Below are positions 18,701 through 28,110 of a DNA stretch of 64,000 nt, in pieces. How positions within the stretch are numbered: position 1 is the first letter of the stretch; each line of letters begins with the position of its first letter. The translations under genes and the position numbers were made by a program. The notes below the pieces were generated by a model. That model was not told where the DNA came from and made no database searches. It saw only the letters and a list, made by a program, of their open reading frames with translations. The DNA is taken from contig CAJUIX010000014.1 in the NCBI GenBank assembly GCA_910586665.1, positions 22,677-86,676 on the forward strand. Reading direction: 5' to 3'. The stretch is from an uncultured Duncaniella sp. (GTDB lineage: Bacteria; Bacteroidota; Bacteroidia; Bacteroidales; Muribaculaceae).

Positions 18701-18742
18701 AACTTTCCATTTTTTGACTAATTAGATAGTTGTCGGGCTGTG

Positions 18743-18886
18743 TCACAGCGGTGCCACGAAGGCGGCCACGTCGGTGTCGCCAAGGAAATCGGCGACGGTA
18801 AGCCACAGCATAAGCAGGATAATCAGCACCACCACTCCGATGGCGAGCCATACCGTAGTCCTTGATTTTGTCTTTCTCTCGCTCAT
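18743..18886 (-). CDS. Small single-pass membrane protein, 47 residues
   Basis: A short open frame on the minus strand. It starts with ATG at 18886 and stops with TGA at 18745-18743. The product begins MSERKTKSRTTVW, has a hydrophobic helix (LAIGVVVLIILLMLWLTV, about residues 14-31) and ends in an acidic-hydrophobic tail (DFLGDTDVAAFVAPL). The basic N-terminus before the helix predicts the N-terminus inside and the C-terminus outside. Regular topology, reasonable codons and a free position between convergent and divergent neighbours support a real gene; it is too short for most gene finders. Function unknown. Confidence 0.6.
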   Translation of the reverse strand: MSERKTKSRTTVWLAIGVVVLIILLMLWLTVADFLGDTDVAAFVAPL

Positions 18887-19090
18887 AAATAATGGAATAT
18901 TTAAATAGTTTGTAGTAATAACACACTCGCTGCCCTAAAAGTTGCGTTAAGTTTTTTTAGCTCAAAAATCGAGTCACGGTGGCGCCGGGAGGCGTTATAA
19001 TAGGTAAAAAGATCCAGATATCCGAATCACGTTTTCGATTTTGTGCGCATAGGCGCATAGAGCTATGTCTAAGTTAAAGAACTATTTATT

Positions 19091-20041
19091 ATGGCAACGA
19101 GAGAGACACACACAAGGCGCATCGCAGCTCTGCTCATCGCGATTCTCGGTCTCGCCAACATAGTCGGACTGAAGGCTCAGACGATGACAGCCGTCACACT
19201 CCGCGAGAGTACGCGCCGCATCATCCCGGTCAGCGATGCCGGGGCGCCCGACAGGGAGGCCCTGCTGAGGATAGCGCCCGTCGAGGCGCTCGCCTCCGAC
19301 ACGACACTGCCGCTTCCGTCGGCTCAAATCCCGCAGAAGCACTGGAGCATATATATAGAACCCTATTCCCTGCACCGCGGCTCGCACCCCGACTGGCACA
19401 GGATGTGGATCAACACCGCCGTCCTTTCGGGAGCCTTCGTCGGGACGCTTTTCGTCCTCCAGTGTCTGCCTGAGGACGCGACTTCCTGGAACCGCGCCTC
19501 GATTCAGAACACCGCCTTCTACACCCGCTGGTATCGCAACATCTTCGTGCGCAACCCGGAGATTGACCACGACAACCCGGTGTTCAACTATATCCTCCAC
19601 CCCTATGCCGGCGCGGCCTACTTCATGGCTGCCCGCTCCTGCGGCTTCAGCTTCTGGGGCTCGATGCTCTACTCTGCGCTGATTTCGACCGTAGGGTGGG
19701 AGTTCGGCGTCGAGGCCTGCATGGAGCGCCCCTCATACCAGGATATTGTCATCACCCCTATAGTCGGAAGCCTGCTTGGCGAGCTGTTCTACAAGTGTAA
19801 GCGCCACATTGTCGAACATGACTACACGCTGTGGGGCTCGCGCGTGCTGGGCAACATCGTGGTCTTCCTCGTCGACCCGGTCAACGAGGTTGTTAACCTC
19901 TTCCGCGGCAGCTACGAGCGCAAGGCCCATCTCGGTAAGGAAAATCCCTCCGTCCTCCGTGACCGCTACGGCGTCCAGTCCTCGCTGACGCCGGCGATAG
20001 TCGGCGGTGCCCCCGGCTTTACACTCACCTGCGTCTTTTAA
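19091..20041 (+). CDS. DUF3943 domain-containing protein
   Basis: A 316-residue protein with an N-terminal signal peptide or anchor (about residues 10-29, ending GLKAQ). The body matches DUF3943: a membrane-like helix near 115-132 (INTAVLSGAFVGTLFVL), then NPVFNYILHPYAGAAYF, FWGSMLYSALIS, GWEFGVEACMERPSYQDI and ITPIVGSLLGE. The conserved small-residue helices and acidic pairs are typical of this envelope-associated family in Bacteroidota, whose function is unknown. The gene is followed by the hpt promoter and appears to be its own unit. An AAAATCGA/TCGATTTT inverted pair (18965 and 19035) lies upstream. Confidence 0.85.
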   Translation: MATRETHTRRIAALLIAILGLANIVGLKAQTMTAVTLRESTRRIIPVSDAGAPDREALLRIAPVEALASDTTLPLPSAQIPQKHWSIYIEPYSLHRGSHPDWHRMWINTAVLSGAFVGTLFVLQCLPEDATSWNRASIQNTAFYTRWYRNIFVRNPEIDHDNPVFNYILHPYAGAAYFMAARSCGFSFWGSMLYSALISTVGWEFGVEACMERPSYQDIVITPIVGSLLGELFYKCKRHIVEHDYTLWGSRVLGNIVVFLVDPVNEVVNLFRGSYERKAHLGKENPSVLRDRYGVQSSLTPAIVGGAPGFTLTCVF

Positions 20042-20077
20042 TAAGGTGTTTTGCATGAATTATCGGAAAAATTTTGC

Positions 20078-20085
20078 TAAATTTG
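20078..20085 (+). promoter_or_regulatory. -7 box of hpt promoter
   Basis: TAAATTTG 25 bp before the hpt start. The only TTTG upstream (20050-20053) is 24 nt away, longer than the usual 19-21, so the match is partial. Confidence 0.45.
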
Positions 20086-20109
20086 CGCAAAATTTTTCTG
20101 TTCGGAACC

Positions 20110-20661
20110 ATGAAACATAAATGCTATCAGGGGATGACATTCCGCCCCTACATCACCGGCTCTCAGATTACAGAACGCATCAAGGAGCTTGCAGCAAGGA
20201 TTACGTCTGAATATGCAGGGCGCACTCCGCTCTTCCTGTGTGTGCTCAACGGTGCCGCCCCCTTTGCTGTCGATCTCTTCCGGGCATGTGAGGATATTGA
20301 CGCCGAGCTGACCTTCGTGCGCCTGAAAAGCTACGAGGGCACAGGCTCCACGGGCGTGGTCAAGCAGGTGATGGGACTCAGCGAGAACCTCGAGGGGCGC
20401 GACGTGATTCTCGTCGAGGACATTATCGACACCGGCAACACTATGGTCCGCCTCCTCGCCGACCTCAATGCGCTCAAGCCGGCCTCGATACGCATAGCCA
20501 CCCTCCTGTTCAAGCCGGCAGCGCTCGTGCATCCCGAGCTGAAGCCCGACTATGTCGGTTTCGAAATCCCGAAGAAGTTCATCATAGGCTACGGTCTCGA
20601 CATCGACGGTCTGGCACGAAATCTCAACGATATCTATATTCTGGACGAGGAATCTTGTTGA
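20110..20661 (+). CDS. hpt: Hypoxanthine phosphoribosyltransferase
   Basis: Salvage enzyme that joins hypoxanthine (or guanine) to PRPP to make IMP or GMP. The PRPP loop VILVEDIIDTGNTM is clear. Other type I phosphoribosyltransferase landmarks are LCVLNGAAPF and the flexible-loop SYEGTGSTG, plus the C-terminal YVGFEIPKKFIIGYGLD. I chose the ATG at 20110 (183 residues) because it follows the -7 box. An upstream TTG (20074) would place the start in the promoter, and an ATG at 20134 is also possible. The gene is followed by a short palindromic repeat and adk on the same strand. Confidence 0.95.
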   Translation: MKHKCYQGMTFRPYITGSQITERIKELAARITSEYAGRTPLFLCVLNGAAPFAVDLFRACEDIDAELTFVRLKSYEGTGSTGVVKQVMGLSENLEGRDVILVEDIIDTGNTMVRLLADLNALKPASIRIATLLFKPAALVHPELKPDYVGFEIPKKFIIGYGLDIDGLARNLNDIYILDEESC

Positions 20662-20670
20662 AAGATATGC

Positions 20671-20697
20671 GCATTGCAGGGACGCTGCGTGCAACAT
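20671..20697. repeat. Short GC-rich repeat, CAGCGTCCCT type (copy 2)
   Basis: TTGCAGGGACGCTGCGTGCAA forms a small hairpin (TTGCA/TGCAA). On the minus strand it reads GCACGCAGCGTCCCTGCAA, nearly the same as the other copies. It sits between hpt and adk. Confidence 0.55.
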
Positions 20698-20749
20698 TAT
20701 CGAACCAATCATTTGCGACACATAACATAGGTAAAAATAAGGATAGAGA

Positions 20750-21337
20750 ATGTTTAATCTTGTAATTTTCGGTGCCCCCGGTAGCGGCAAAGGCACCCAG
20801 AGTCAGAAACTTATTGACCGCTACGGTCTCACCCACATCTCGACAGGCGATGTGCTGCGCAAGCAGATTGCCGAAGGCACCGAGCTTGGCAAAATCGCCG
20901 ACAGCTATATCTCCAAGGGACACCTGATTCCTGACGACCTCATGGTCGACATCCTTGCCCAGGAGGTGGACCGTCTGCGCCCGCAGTCCAACGGCTTTAT
21001 TTTCGACGGCTTTCCCCGCACCATTCCCCAGGCCGAGGAACTGAAGAAGATGCTCGAGAGGCGAGGCGAGGAAGTGCACTCCGTAATCGGCCTCGAAGTG
21101 GCCGACGAGGAACTGATGGAGCGCCTCGTGAAGCGCGGTGCCGAGAGCGGCCGCTCCGACGACAATCCCGAGACCATCAACAAGCGCCTCAAAGTATACC
21201 ACTCGACCACCTCTCCCCTGAAGGACTATTATACAAAGGAAGGGAAGTACACGTCAATTCACGGTAGCGGCCACGTCGATGAAATCTTCTCTCGCATCGT
21301 CGAGGCTATCGACGGGCACCCCGCGCTCGGACGCTGA
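20750..21337 (+). CDS. adk: Adenylate kinase
   Basis: Interconverts ATP + AMP and 2 ADP in the cytoplasm. The P-loop GAPGSGKGT is at residues 8-16, followed by the AMP-binding region (LTHISTGDVLR) and FIFDGFPRTIPQAE. The LID is short (RGAESGRSDDNPETINKRL), as in short-type bacterial adenylate kinases without a zinc site; 195 residues fits. The gene follows hpt by 88 bp and is followed by xseB after 55 bp, all on the plus strand, so a common transcript is possible although a repeat lies between hpt and adk. Confidence 0.98.
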   Translation: MFNLVIFGAPGSGKGTQSQKLIDRYGLTHISTGDVLRKQIAEGTELGKIADSYISKGHLIPDDLMVDILAQEVDRLRPQSNGFIFDGFPRTIPQAEELKKMLERRGEEVHSVIGLEVADEELMERLVKRGAESGRSDDNPETINKRLKVYHSTTSPLKDYYTKEGKYTSIHGSGHVDEIFSRIVEAIDGHPALGR

Positions 21338-21392
21338 CTCCCCCTGTTCCTCGTTAAAAATAATTCATTCAACCCTCACATCTAACTCTCCT

Positions 21393-21632
21393 ATGGCAGA
21401 ATTCAATCCGGTCGAAAGTCTCACATACGCCCAGAGCATCAGCGAGCTGGAGGCCATACTCCGCATGATGCAGAGCGATAATTGCGACATAGACCATCTC
21501 GCAGCCTATACACGCCGGGCGACAGAGCTTCTCAAAGCCTGTCGCTCGCGCCTTACCGCGACCGAGGAGGAGCTGCGCGACATCCTGTCGGCCCTCAGCT
21601 CCGAGAACGGCGGTCCCGCAGCCAACGCATGA
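21393..21632 (+). CDS. xseB: Exodeoxyribonuclease VII small subunit
   Basis: XseB binds several copies per XseA to form exonuclease VII, which degrades single-stranded DNA from both ends. The 79-residue protein has the family signature SLTYAQSISELEAILRMMQ and the second helix IDHLAAYTRRATELLKACR, ending in a polar tail. The ATG at 21393 is preferred to an earlier in-frame start inside adk because the homology begins there. xseA is not in the window. The stop codon overlaps a possible ATG of the next gene (21629), so coupling to the M13 peptidase gene is possible. Confidence 0.9.
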   Translation: MAEFNPVESLTYAQSISELEAILRMMQSDNCDIDHLAAYTRRATELLKACRSRLTATEEELRDILSALSSENGGPAANA

Positions 21633-21670
21633 AACACAGCAAACAAAATACAATATTATCAACCAATCTC

Positions 21671-23722
21671 ATGAAACTTCTTCCGATTGCAGCTGTTGCC
21701 ATGACTATGACACTTGCAGCGACGGGATGCCGGGGCAATAAGACCGAGCATCTCGCAAGTCTCAACCCTGACTACATCGACACCACCGTCATGCCCGGGG
21801 CTGACTTCTACACACATGTGAACAAGGGCTGGATGGAGGCTAACCCGCTCACCGCGGAGTATGCCCGCTACGGCCAGTTCAACATCCTCAACGACTCCTC
21901 AGAGACCCGCGTGCGCAACCTTATCCAGCACCTCGGCGACTCCAAGCCCGAAGCAGGTACCGTGGCCCACAAGGTATGGACCGTCTACTCTCTCGCTATG
22001 GATACCGCCCGCCGCAACGCCGACGGTGCGAAGCCCATCCTCGCCGACCTCAAGAAAATCGAGGACACTCCCCACGAAGGCATGGAGGACCTCTTCCTCT
22101 GGATGCACGGCAATTATGCAAGCCCCTTCTTCGGCGCAGGCCCGATGGAGGATATGACCAACTCCGAAGTGTATGCCATGTATGTGTCGGGCGGCGGCAT
22201 GGGTCTCGGCGACCGTGACTACTACCTGCTCGATGACGAGCGCAACACTGCCGTGCGCAATGCCTACAAGAAGCTTATAGCCGACCAGATGAAGAACGCC
22301 GGCTACTCCGAGGCTGACGCACAGCGCATCGTCGGCAACGTAATGAAGATTGAGACTGCCCTGGCTGATTCTGCCAAGACCCGCGAGGAGAGCCGCAATA
22401 TTCCCGCGATGTACAACCCCCGCACTTTCGCCCAGCTCAAGGAGAACTATCCCGCCATCAACTGGGACCGATTCTTCATCGAGACAATGGGTATCCAGTC
22501 GCCTGACACTGTCATCGTGACCGACCCCAGGAGTGTCAACCAGGCCAGCAAGCTCATGGCCTCCCTCTCTGACCGCGAAGTCAAGGACTACTATCTCTGG
22601 AAATATGTCAACCAGGCTTCATCGGCCCTCAGCGACAACTTCACCAATGCCAACTTCGAGTTCTCGAAGGTGATGAGCGGCGTGCAGGAGCTTCGTCCGC
22701 TCTGGAAGCGTGCTCTCGGTGCCACCGAGGGTGCCCTCGGCGAGGCTGTAGGCCAGCTCTATGTCGAGAAATACTTCCCCGCAAGCTCCAAGGAGTATAT
22801 GCTCGGCCTTGTGGAGAACCTCCGCACCGCCCTCGGCAAGCACATCGACAATCTCGACTGGATGAGCGACTCCACCAAGGCCCGCGCCCACGAGAAGCTC
22901 GCCGCCTTCACTGTCAAGATCGGCTATCCCGACAAGTGGAAGGACTATTCCACTATGGAAATCGACCCCGAGCTTTCTTACTACGACAATATGCACAACG
23001 TCGGCATGTGGCACCAGAAGGAGACATATGCCAAGTGGGGCAAGCCGGTCGACCGCACAGAGTGGGGCATGACTCCCCAGACTGTCAACGCATACTATAA
23101 CCCCCTCGCCAACGAAATCGTCTTCCCGGCTGCCATCCTCCAGGCTCCCTTCTTCGACCCCAACGCATCTGACGCCGAGAATTACGGCGGTATCGGCGTG
23201 GTGATCGGCCATGAGATGACTCACGGGTTCGACGACCAGGGCCGCAACTTCGACGCCAAGGGCAACATGGCCAACTGGTGGACCGAGGCCGACATCAAGG
23301 CTTTCGAGGAGAAGACCAAGGGGCTCATCGCGCAGTTTGACGAGGTCGAGGTGCTCCCCGGCGTCAAGGCCAACGGTCGCTACACCCTCGGCGAGAACAT
23401 CGCTGACCAGGGCGGTCTCCGCATAGCCATGACTGCCTTCCTCGATGCCCAGGACAAGAAGGGTGTCGACATCAAGTCTGAAGAAGCCAAGATTGATGGC
23501 TTCACCCCCGAGCAGGTGTTCTATATGAACTATGCCAACCTCTGGGCCAACAATATCCGCGACGAGGAAATCCGCTCGCTCACCACTGGTGACGTCCACT
23601 CCCTCGGCAAGAACCGCGTCAACGTCACTCTCCGCAATATCGCTCCCTTCTTCGAGGCTTTCGGCATCACAGAGGGCCAGCCGATGTATCGTCCCGAGTC
23701 CGAGCGTGTGATTATCTGGTAA
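21671..23722 (+). CDS. M13 family metallopeptidase (PepO/neprilysin type), lipoprotein
   Basis: A zinc endopeptidase of the neprilysin family that cleaves short peptides. From the ATG at 21671 the protein has a lipoprotein signal peptide (MKLLPIAAVAMTMTLAATGC). An ATG at 21629 overlaps the xseB stop and is an alternative. The peptidase M13 N-terminal domain starts with PGADFYTHVNKGWM. The catalytic domain has HEMTH at about 514-518 and the third zinc ligand in ENIADQGG, and the NAYYNP substrate-binding motif is also present. Length (683 residues) is normal. It probably acts in the periplasm, anchored to a membrane. A strong terminator follows at 23748. Confidence 0.95.
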   Translation: MKLLPIAAVAMTMTLAATGCRGNKTEHLASLNPDYIDTTVMPGADFYTHVNKGWMEANPLTAEYARYGQFNILNDSSETRVRNLIQHLGDSKPEAGTVAHKVWTVYSLAMDTARRNADGAKPILADLKKIEDTPHEGMEDLFLWMHGNYASPFFGAGPMEDMTNSEVYAMYVSGGGMGLGDRDYYLLDDERNTAVRNAYKKLIADQMKNAGYSEADAQRIVGNVMKIETALADSAKTREESRNIPAMYNPRTFAQLKENYPAINWDRFFIETMGIQSPDTVIVTDPRSVNQASKLMASLSDREVKDYYLWKYVNQASSALSDNFTNANFEFSKVMSGVQELRPLWKRALGATEGALGEAVGQLYVEKYFPASSKEYMLGLVENLRTALGKHIDNLDWMSDSTKARAHEKLAAFTVKIGYPDKWKDYSTMEIDPELSYYDNMHNVGMWHQKETYAKWGKPVDRTEWGMTPQTVNAYYNPLANEIVFPAAILQAPFFDPNASDAENYGGIGVVIGHEMTHGFDDQGRNFDAKGNMANWWTEADIKAFEEKTKGLIAQFDEVEVLPGVKANGRYTLGENIADQGGLRIAMTAFLDAQDKKGVDIKSEEAKIDGFTPEQVFYMNYANLWANNIRDEEIRSLTTGDVHSLGKNRVNVTLRNIAPFFEAFGITEGQPMYRPESERVIIW

Positions 23723-23747
23723 TCATAGTCTGACTACGATAAAGAGT

Positions 23748-23789
23748 AAGCCGCATAAGGTTGTTCGAGAGAACTCCTTATGCGGCTTT
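23748..23789. terminator. Intrinsic terminator after M13 peptidase
   Basis: AAGCCGCATAAGG (23748-23760) pairs perfectly with CCTTATGCGGCTT (23776-23788). It may serve both the M13 gene and, in reverse, manA. Confidence 0.85.
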
Positions 23790-23801
23790 CATATTCTATT
23801 T

Positions 23802-23830
23802 GGCATACGCCGCACGCAGCGTCCCTACAG
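23802..23830. repeat. Short GC-rich repeat, GCAGCGTCCCTACA type (copy 3)
   Basis: Begins GGCATACGCCGCACGCAGC and ends GTCCCTACAG. Nearly the same as the copy at 25580. It lies between the convergent M13 and manA genes. Confidence 0.6.
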
Positions 23831-23845
23831 GCCTATTAATCAGGT

Positions 23846-24814
23846 TCAGGCCTGGATTGCGAGGATGTCGGCGGGGCCTTTGGCTGAGATGTTGCGGACG
23901 GTGGCGGGGAAGAGCCATGTGTCGCCTCGGGCGATGCGGACGGTCTTTGTCTCCTTTCCGGCGACAGTTGAGTAGTCAATCTCGGCCTCACCTTCCAGAC
24001 ACATCACGATTGTGAACGATTCGCGGTCGAGTGGCAGGGTGAGGGGGGAATCGTCGAGTGTATGCTTGCGGACTACGAAATATTTACATTCTGCAAGCAG
24101 TGAGTCGGTCGGTTCAGACCTGTAGTCGGGATAGACGGTATAGTCAATGGCGTCGCGGGCTTCGGCTGTGTGTAGCTCGCGGGGTTTCCCCTCCTTGTCG
24201 CGGCGGTCATAGTCATAGATGCGGTAGGTGATGTCGCTCGTCTGCTGGATTTCGGCGAGCATGTTGCCCGCGCCTATGGCGTGGATGCGTCCGGCGGGGA
24301 GGAAGAAGGTGTCGCCGGGGGCTGAGTCGTAGGACGCTATGACATCCATGATAGAGTTGTCGGCCACGCGGCGCTCATATTCCCCGGGGGTGATTTCCTT
24401 AGTCAGTCCGACGTGGATTTTGGCTCCGGGGCGGGTCTCGATGACGTGCCACATCTCCGTCTTGCCGGGGCAGTTGTGACGCTCACGGGCAAGCTCGTCG
24501 TCAGGGTGAACCTGGACGGAGAGGTCGTCGCGCGCGTCGATGAGCTTGATGAGCAGGGGGAAGTTGTGGCCGTAGGCGGCATAGATTCTCTCTCCGACGA
24601 GCTCTGCGCCGAAGCGGTCGATGAGCTCCGTGAGGCTCGTTCCCTCGAAGGGTGCGTGGTCGGCGACAGAGACGTGGCTCGGGACGGCCGAAATCTCCCA
24701 GCTCTCGCCGATGCAGTCAAGATTGGTCTTGATTCCCTTGTAAGGGGCAAGACGGTCCCCTCCCCATATCACTGTCTTTAGATAGGGGGCAAAATGTAGT
24801 GCCTGGTCAAGCAT
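23846..24814 (-). CDS. manA: Mannose-6-phosphate isomerase, class I
   Basis: Interconverts fructose-6-phosphate and mannose-6-phosphate, feeding GDP-mannose and glycan synthesis or mannose catabolism. The 322-residue protein has the cupin signature of the type I family. The N-terminal segment is YLKTVIWGGDRL. The zinc site has SVQVHPDDELA (Q and H ligands) and GKTEMWHVIE (E ligand), with the fourth ligand in PAGRIHAIGAG. The length matches the short Bacillus/Bacteroides type. The start is ATG at 24814. A TATCTTTG -7-like box lies at 24832-24825 on the minus strand, implying a very short leader. It is transcribed alone, toward the M13 gene. Confidence 0.95.
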   Translation of the reverse strand: MLDQALHFAPYLKTVIWGGDRLAPYKGIKTNLDCIGESWEISAVPSHVSVADHAPFEGTSLTELIDRFGAELVGERIYAAYGHNFPLLIKLIDARDDLSVQVHPDDELARERHNCPGKTEMWHVIETRPGAKIHVGLTKEITPGEYERRVADNSIMDVIASYDSAPGDTFFLPAGRIHAIGAGNMLAEIQQTSDITYRIYDYDRRDKEGKPRELHTAEARDAIDYTVYPDYRSEPTDSLLAECKYFVVRKHTLDDSPLTLPLDRESFTIVMCLEGEAEIDYSTVAGKETKTVRIARGDTWLFPATVRNISAKGPADILAIQA

Positions 24815-24900
24815 AATGTTGATGCAAAGATAAGATTGTGGTATCTATTGGAAAAATAAGTTGAAATCGTGTGGTGTGTCTTTCGTCCCGGGGACCTTTG

Positions 24901-25425
24901 TTAAAGCATCTGCAATGCCGAAAGCTGCTCCAGGACGTCGAGGCGTGAGAGGGTGCGGCGGCTCAGGAGGGCCGCGGCGAAGTCGTGGGCCACGGACTGC
25001 ACCCCGCGGTGGGTGAAGACGCGGTTGAGGTAGGAGAGATTCTTGTCGAAGAGCCTGTCAATCTCGTCGTCGTCGAGCGAGCATGACTCGCGTCCCTCCT
25101 CGCGGGCCAGGTCATGGAGGAAGTCGTGCATTTCAGAAGAGAGCTGGCGGCGCTCCTTGACGAGGTTGCGGCAGAGGAGGTTGGCCATGATCATTCCGAG
25201 GCCGATGTTGTAGTTTTTCAACATCTGGTTCCAGGCTGTCTTGGCTGAGACTCCTGGATTGCCTGCGAAATAAAAGTCAGGCGACATCTCCACCATTTCG
25301 TTGGGATTGCCGTCGATAGTGATAGAGGTGAGCATGTCCTCACCGTCGAAAACCATCAGGCCGATTGCCATGCCTGTAGCGCCATAGCAGCGGTCATTTT
25401 CATCTGAATATTTCAAACTATCCAT
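24901..25425 (-). CDS. Conserved-looking protein of unknown function, 174 residues
   Basis: I do not recognise a family. The protein has no signal peptide or membrane segment. The first part includes YGATGMAIGLMVFDGEDML and looks alpha/beta. The rest is largely helical and highly charged, with an acidic patch (DDDEIDRLFDK) and a C-terminal helix (SRRTLSRLDVLEQLSALQM). Codon use is like that of the core genes, so it is probably a resident Bacteroidales gene. It stands between porZ (219 bp upstream, with a repeat between) and manA, on the same strand as both. The function cannot be given. Confidence 0.7.
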   Translation of the reverse strand: MDSLKYSDENDRCYGATGMAIGLMVFDGEDMLTSITIDGNPNEMVEMSPDFYFAGNPGVSAKTAWNQMLKNYNIGLGMIMANLLCRNLVKERRQLSSEMHDFLHDLAREEGRESCSLDDDEIDRLFDKNLSYLNRVFTHRGVQSVAHDFAAALLSRRTLSRLDVLEQLSALQML

Positions 25426-25579
25426 AGATATAGCTCTTCAATATGATAATTTCGTATATGTTGTGCTGTCCACTCAATCCGCGCAGGAATTGTATTGGAG
25501 GATATAGGAAAAACGTATTTCAGCCGATTATAGTTTTGCAGGGACTCAGCGATATATCAGAGTAATATGTACTTAATCC

Positions 25580-25607
25580 GGCATACGCGGCACGCCGCGT
25601 CCCTACA
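25580..25607. repeat. Short GC-rich repeat, GCCGCGTCCCTACA type (copy 4)
   Basis: Begins GGCATACGCGGCACGCCGC and ends GTCCCTACA. It differs from copy 3 at only two or three positions. It lies between porZ and the unknown gene at 24901. Confidence 0.6.
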
Positions 25608-25644
25608 TGGGGTCTTTGCGGGGACAAAATTATTAAATACCTGC

Positions 25645-28110
25645 CTAATTTACAACCAAAATTTTAGCAACGACATCGCCTTGGGAGTCATAATCGCCGC
25701 TTGCGGATGCGAGGACGTAGTAGACGCCGCTCTTCACCCTCACACCGTTGAGCGTGCAGCCGTCCCAGAGGGCCATGCCTCCCTCGGAAGTAGTCTGATA
25801 GACGAGGTGCATGCCAGCATCCATGATTTTGACCAGTGAGGAGTCGACGAGGCCGCGTATGGTTATCATGCCGGTGAAGTCAGGGCCCACTGGGTTGGGG
25901 TAGGCGTAGACGTCGGAGTAGTCCGGGCGGCCGGGTGAGGCTGTCGAGGAGTATTCATAGAGTCCGTTGAGGGTCGAGATGAAGACGGAGCTTGAATTTG
26001 GGTCGACATAGAGGCCGGTGATAGTGTTGGTGGAGAGCGGGGAGTTGGTGGTGTTGAAGTTGGCTATGATTTCGTCGCCGTTCTCGCTGACGAGGTACAG
26101 GCCTGAGTCGGCGGTGCCTATCCACTTGCGGTTCGAGGCATCGACGGCGATGCAGTAGACTGTCTCGCTCTCAAGGAGATAGTCGGCGAGGTTGGTCCCA
26201 TCGTTGCGGGGCACTTTCAGTCGGCGGATGCGGAAGTCGGAGCTGAATACTTCGGTAGGGCGGGTGATTTCAAAGGGGCCCTGGGTGGTGCCGGCCCACA
26301 CGCGCCCGTCCTTGTCCTCGGTGAAACAGAGAATCAGGTTGGGGTTGAATATCATGCCGTCCTGGTCGGTCATGGTTGTGACTTCGAGTGTGCGGTCGTC
26401 GGCGGGGTCGGTTATTGTCCCTGCATGGTATATGGCTGTGAAGCCATTGTTGTAGTTGGCGTCGAGCAGAAAGATGATGGGCGACTGTTTCGCAAGGAGG
26501 AAATTGATGTCGCGCTTGCTGATGACGCTGCCGGTGTTGAGTCCGACCCAGTCCTCCCTACTGATTGTCGACGGGTCCTGGCGGCGCTTGTCGGCAGGGA
26601 GGATTATGAGGGCGGGGTTGGAGGTGTTGCCTGTATAGACGCCGATGAGTAGGTTGCCCTTGTCGTCAATCTGCCCGGAGCAGATTCGCCAGGGGGCATA
26701 GTTGCCGTTGCGGTTAATCAGCGAGTTAGCATCGTCGAAGTGGCCTATCTCCTTTCCGTCCTTGATGACATAGAGTCCGTCGCTGCCGCTGCCTATATAG
26801 TGGATTGACGGGTCATCCGGGTCTTCGATTGCGAATGTGGGGGAGAAAATGTGCGGTCCCTGGATTGCTTCCTGTTCCTTCGAGGGTGACGACTGGATTG
26901 TCAGCGGAGGATTGACCTCTATGTCGGAGATGTTGCCTCCCTCGACGGTGTTACCAGTGAAAGGGACATCGTAGCGGTCACCTTTGACGGCATAGCCGTC
27001 GCTCAGGCCGCGGTTGGCTACGATGAAGCCCCTCTCGTCGGGGAGGGGGTAGATGTTTGATATGTCGGAGAAGGTGGTCGCGTCGGCGGGGCGCCACTTG
27101 TCGCTGAGGACGGTCAGCGAACAGCTGTCCTCTATCTTATAGTGTCCCAGGCCATTGATGTCGGCGCCCCAGACAGATTGCAGGCCGTCGGCCGATGCGA
27201 GAATATGGTCTTTCAGCGGTGCAGGGATGGCGGCGGCCATTGACTGGTTCCAGGGAGCGGCGACATGGTAGAGCTTGTCCCCGCTGACGGCAAAGGCGCC
27301 GTCGGATGTGGGGAAAATCTGGCTCACATCCGTAATTTTTTCGTCCGATGCTCCTGCGTAGGCCGCTTTCGGGGCCACGGTGATATTGTAGGCCTTGCGG
27401 TTGGTGCCGCGCATGATGAAGCTGCGGCCCGCGTCGGCTGTCCCGGCGGCGAGGTCGATGAACGACGAGGGGCGTGCGGGCAGGTGGAGCAGACGGGTGA
27501 ACTTGTCGATGAGGTTGACGCGGGTGCCCTTGGGGGCGGTGGCGAAGCGGAACACCCAGTCGGCAGGACTGTAGACAATCAGGATATTGTCGGGGGTCAG
27601 CAGCACATGCGAGACGGAGGTGTTGTAGATTCCCGACTGCTCTACCTCGTAGCTCCCTTCCTTGTAGATGACGAGACCGAAGGTGGTGGCGACGTAGATG
27701 TTGTTCTCATCGAAGGCCACGTCGTTGATGCCGCGCAGGGTCGTGACGTTGGCATCGCGGATGTCGGGGAGGTTGATGCGCTCGCCGCCGTCGTCGGGGA
27801 TGATGTCGATATTGGCGTCCTCGAAGGCCACGAGCAGGTAGCGCTTGTCGGCGTTATAGAAAATATCCTTCACGCGGTTGCCCGAGAGGTCGACCCGCGG
27901 CTCGAAAATGCGTGTCTCGTCGTTGTCTTTGTCGTAGGAGTAGAGGGTGCCGCAAGTGGCGGTGTAGACATGGCGGGGGGTCTCGATGATTTTGTCGATT
28001 TTCCCGAAGGCGGGATAGACCTTCCAGGTCCCGGTGGCGAGCTGGGCCGTCGACGCCAGGGGCACGAGGGCGAGCAGCGCGATGATAAGTTTATTTAAAA
28101 GAGTGGTCAT
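25645..28110 (-). CDS. porZ: PorZ-like type IX secretion system protein
   Basis: An 821-residue secreted protein. A signal peptide (about residues 1-22, ending ASTAQ) precedes two beta-propellers. The first carries the PorZ-type opening [16 protein letters not shown] and [10 protein letters not shown]. Later repeats resemble regulator-type propellers ([28 protein letters not shown]). The last 90 residues form a T9SS C-terminal sorting-type domain ([37 protein letters not shown]). In Porphyromonas, PorZ sits on the cell surface with the PorU sortase and presents anionic LPS for cargo attachment. The start codon overlaps the rdgB stop (ATGA), so the two genes are co-translated. No other secretion gene is in the window. 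Confidence 0.82.
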   Translation of the reverse strand: MTTLLNKLIIALLALVPLASTAQLATGTWKVYPAFGKIDKIIETPRHVYTATCGTLYSYDKDNDETRIFEPRVDLSGNRVKDIFYNADKRYLLVAFEDANIDIIPDDGGERINLPDIRDANVTTLRGINDVAFDENNIYVATTFGLVIYKEGSYEVEQSGIYNTSVSHVLLTPDNILIVYSPADWVFRFATAPKGTRVNLIDKFTRLLHLPARPSSFIDLAAGTADAGRSFIMRGTNRKAYNITVAPKAAYAGASDEKITDVSQIFPTSDGAFAVSGDKLYHVAAPWNQSMAAAIPAPLKDHILASADGLQSVWGADINGLGHYKIEDSCSLTVLSDKWRPADATTFSDISNIYPLPDERGFIVANRGLSDGYAVKGDRYDVPFTGNTVEGGNISDIEVNPPLTIQSSPSKEQEAIQGPHIFSPTFAIEDPDDPSIHYIGSGSDGLYVIKDGKEIGHFDDANSLINRNGNYAPWRICSGQIDDKGNLLIGVYTGNTSNPALIILPADKRRQDPSTISREDWVGLNTGSVISKRDINFLLAKQSPIIFLLDANYNNGFTAIYHAGTITDPADDRTLEVTTMTDQDGMIFNPNLILCFTEDKDGRVWAGTTQGPFEITRPTEVFSSDFRIRRLKVPRNDGTNLADYLLESETVYCIAVDASNRKWIGTADSGLYLVSENGDEIIANFNTTNSPLSTNTITGLYVDPNSSSVFISTLNGLYEYSSTASPGRPDYSDVYAYPNPVGPDFTGMITIRGLVDSSLVKIMDAGMHLVYQTTSEGGMALWDGCTLNGVRVKSGVYYVLASASGDYDSQGDVVAKILVVN

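Noticed and set aside
18699..18926. 75-codon minus-strand frame overlapping the small membrane protein
   Set aside because: It reads the same DNA in another frame and gives an arginine-rich, unfolded-looking product. The 47-residue frame gives a proper membrane helix.
22619..23599. 326-codon minus-strand frame opposite the M13 peptidase gene
   Set aside because: Antisense shadow; the plus-strand peptidase has all catalytic motifs.
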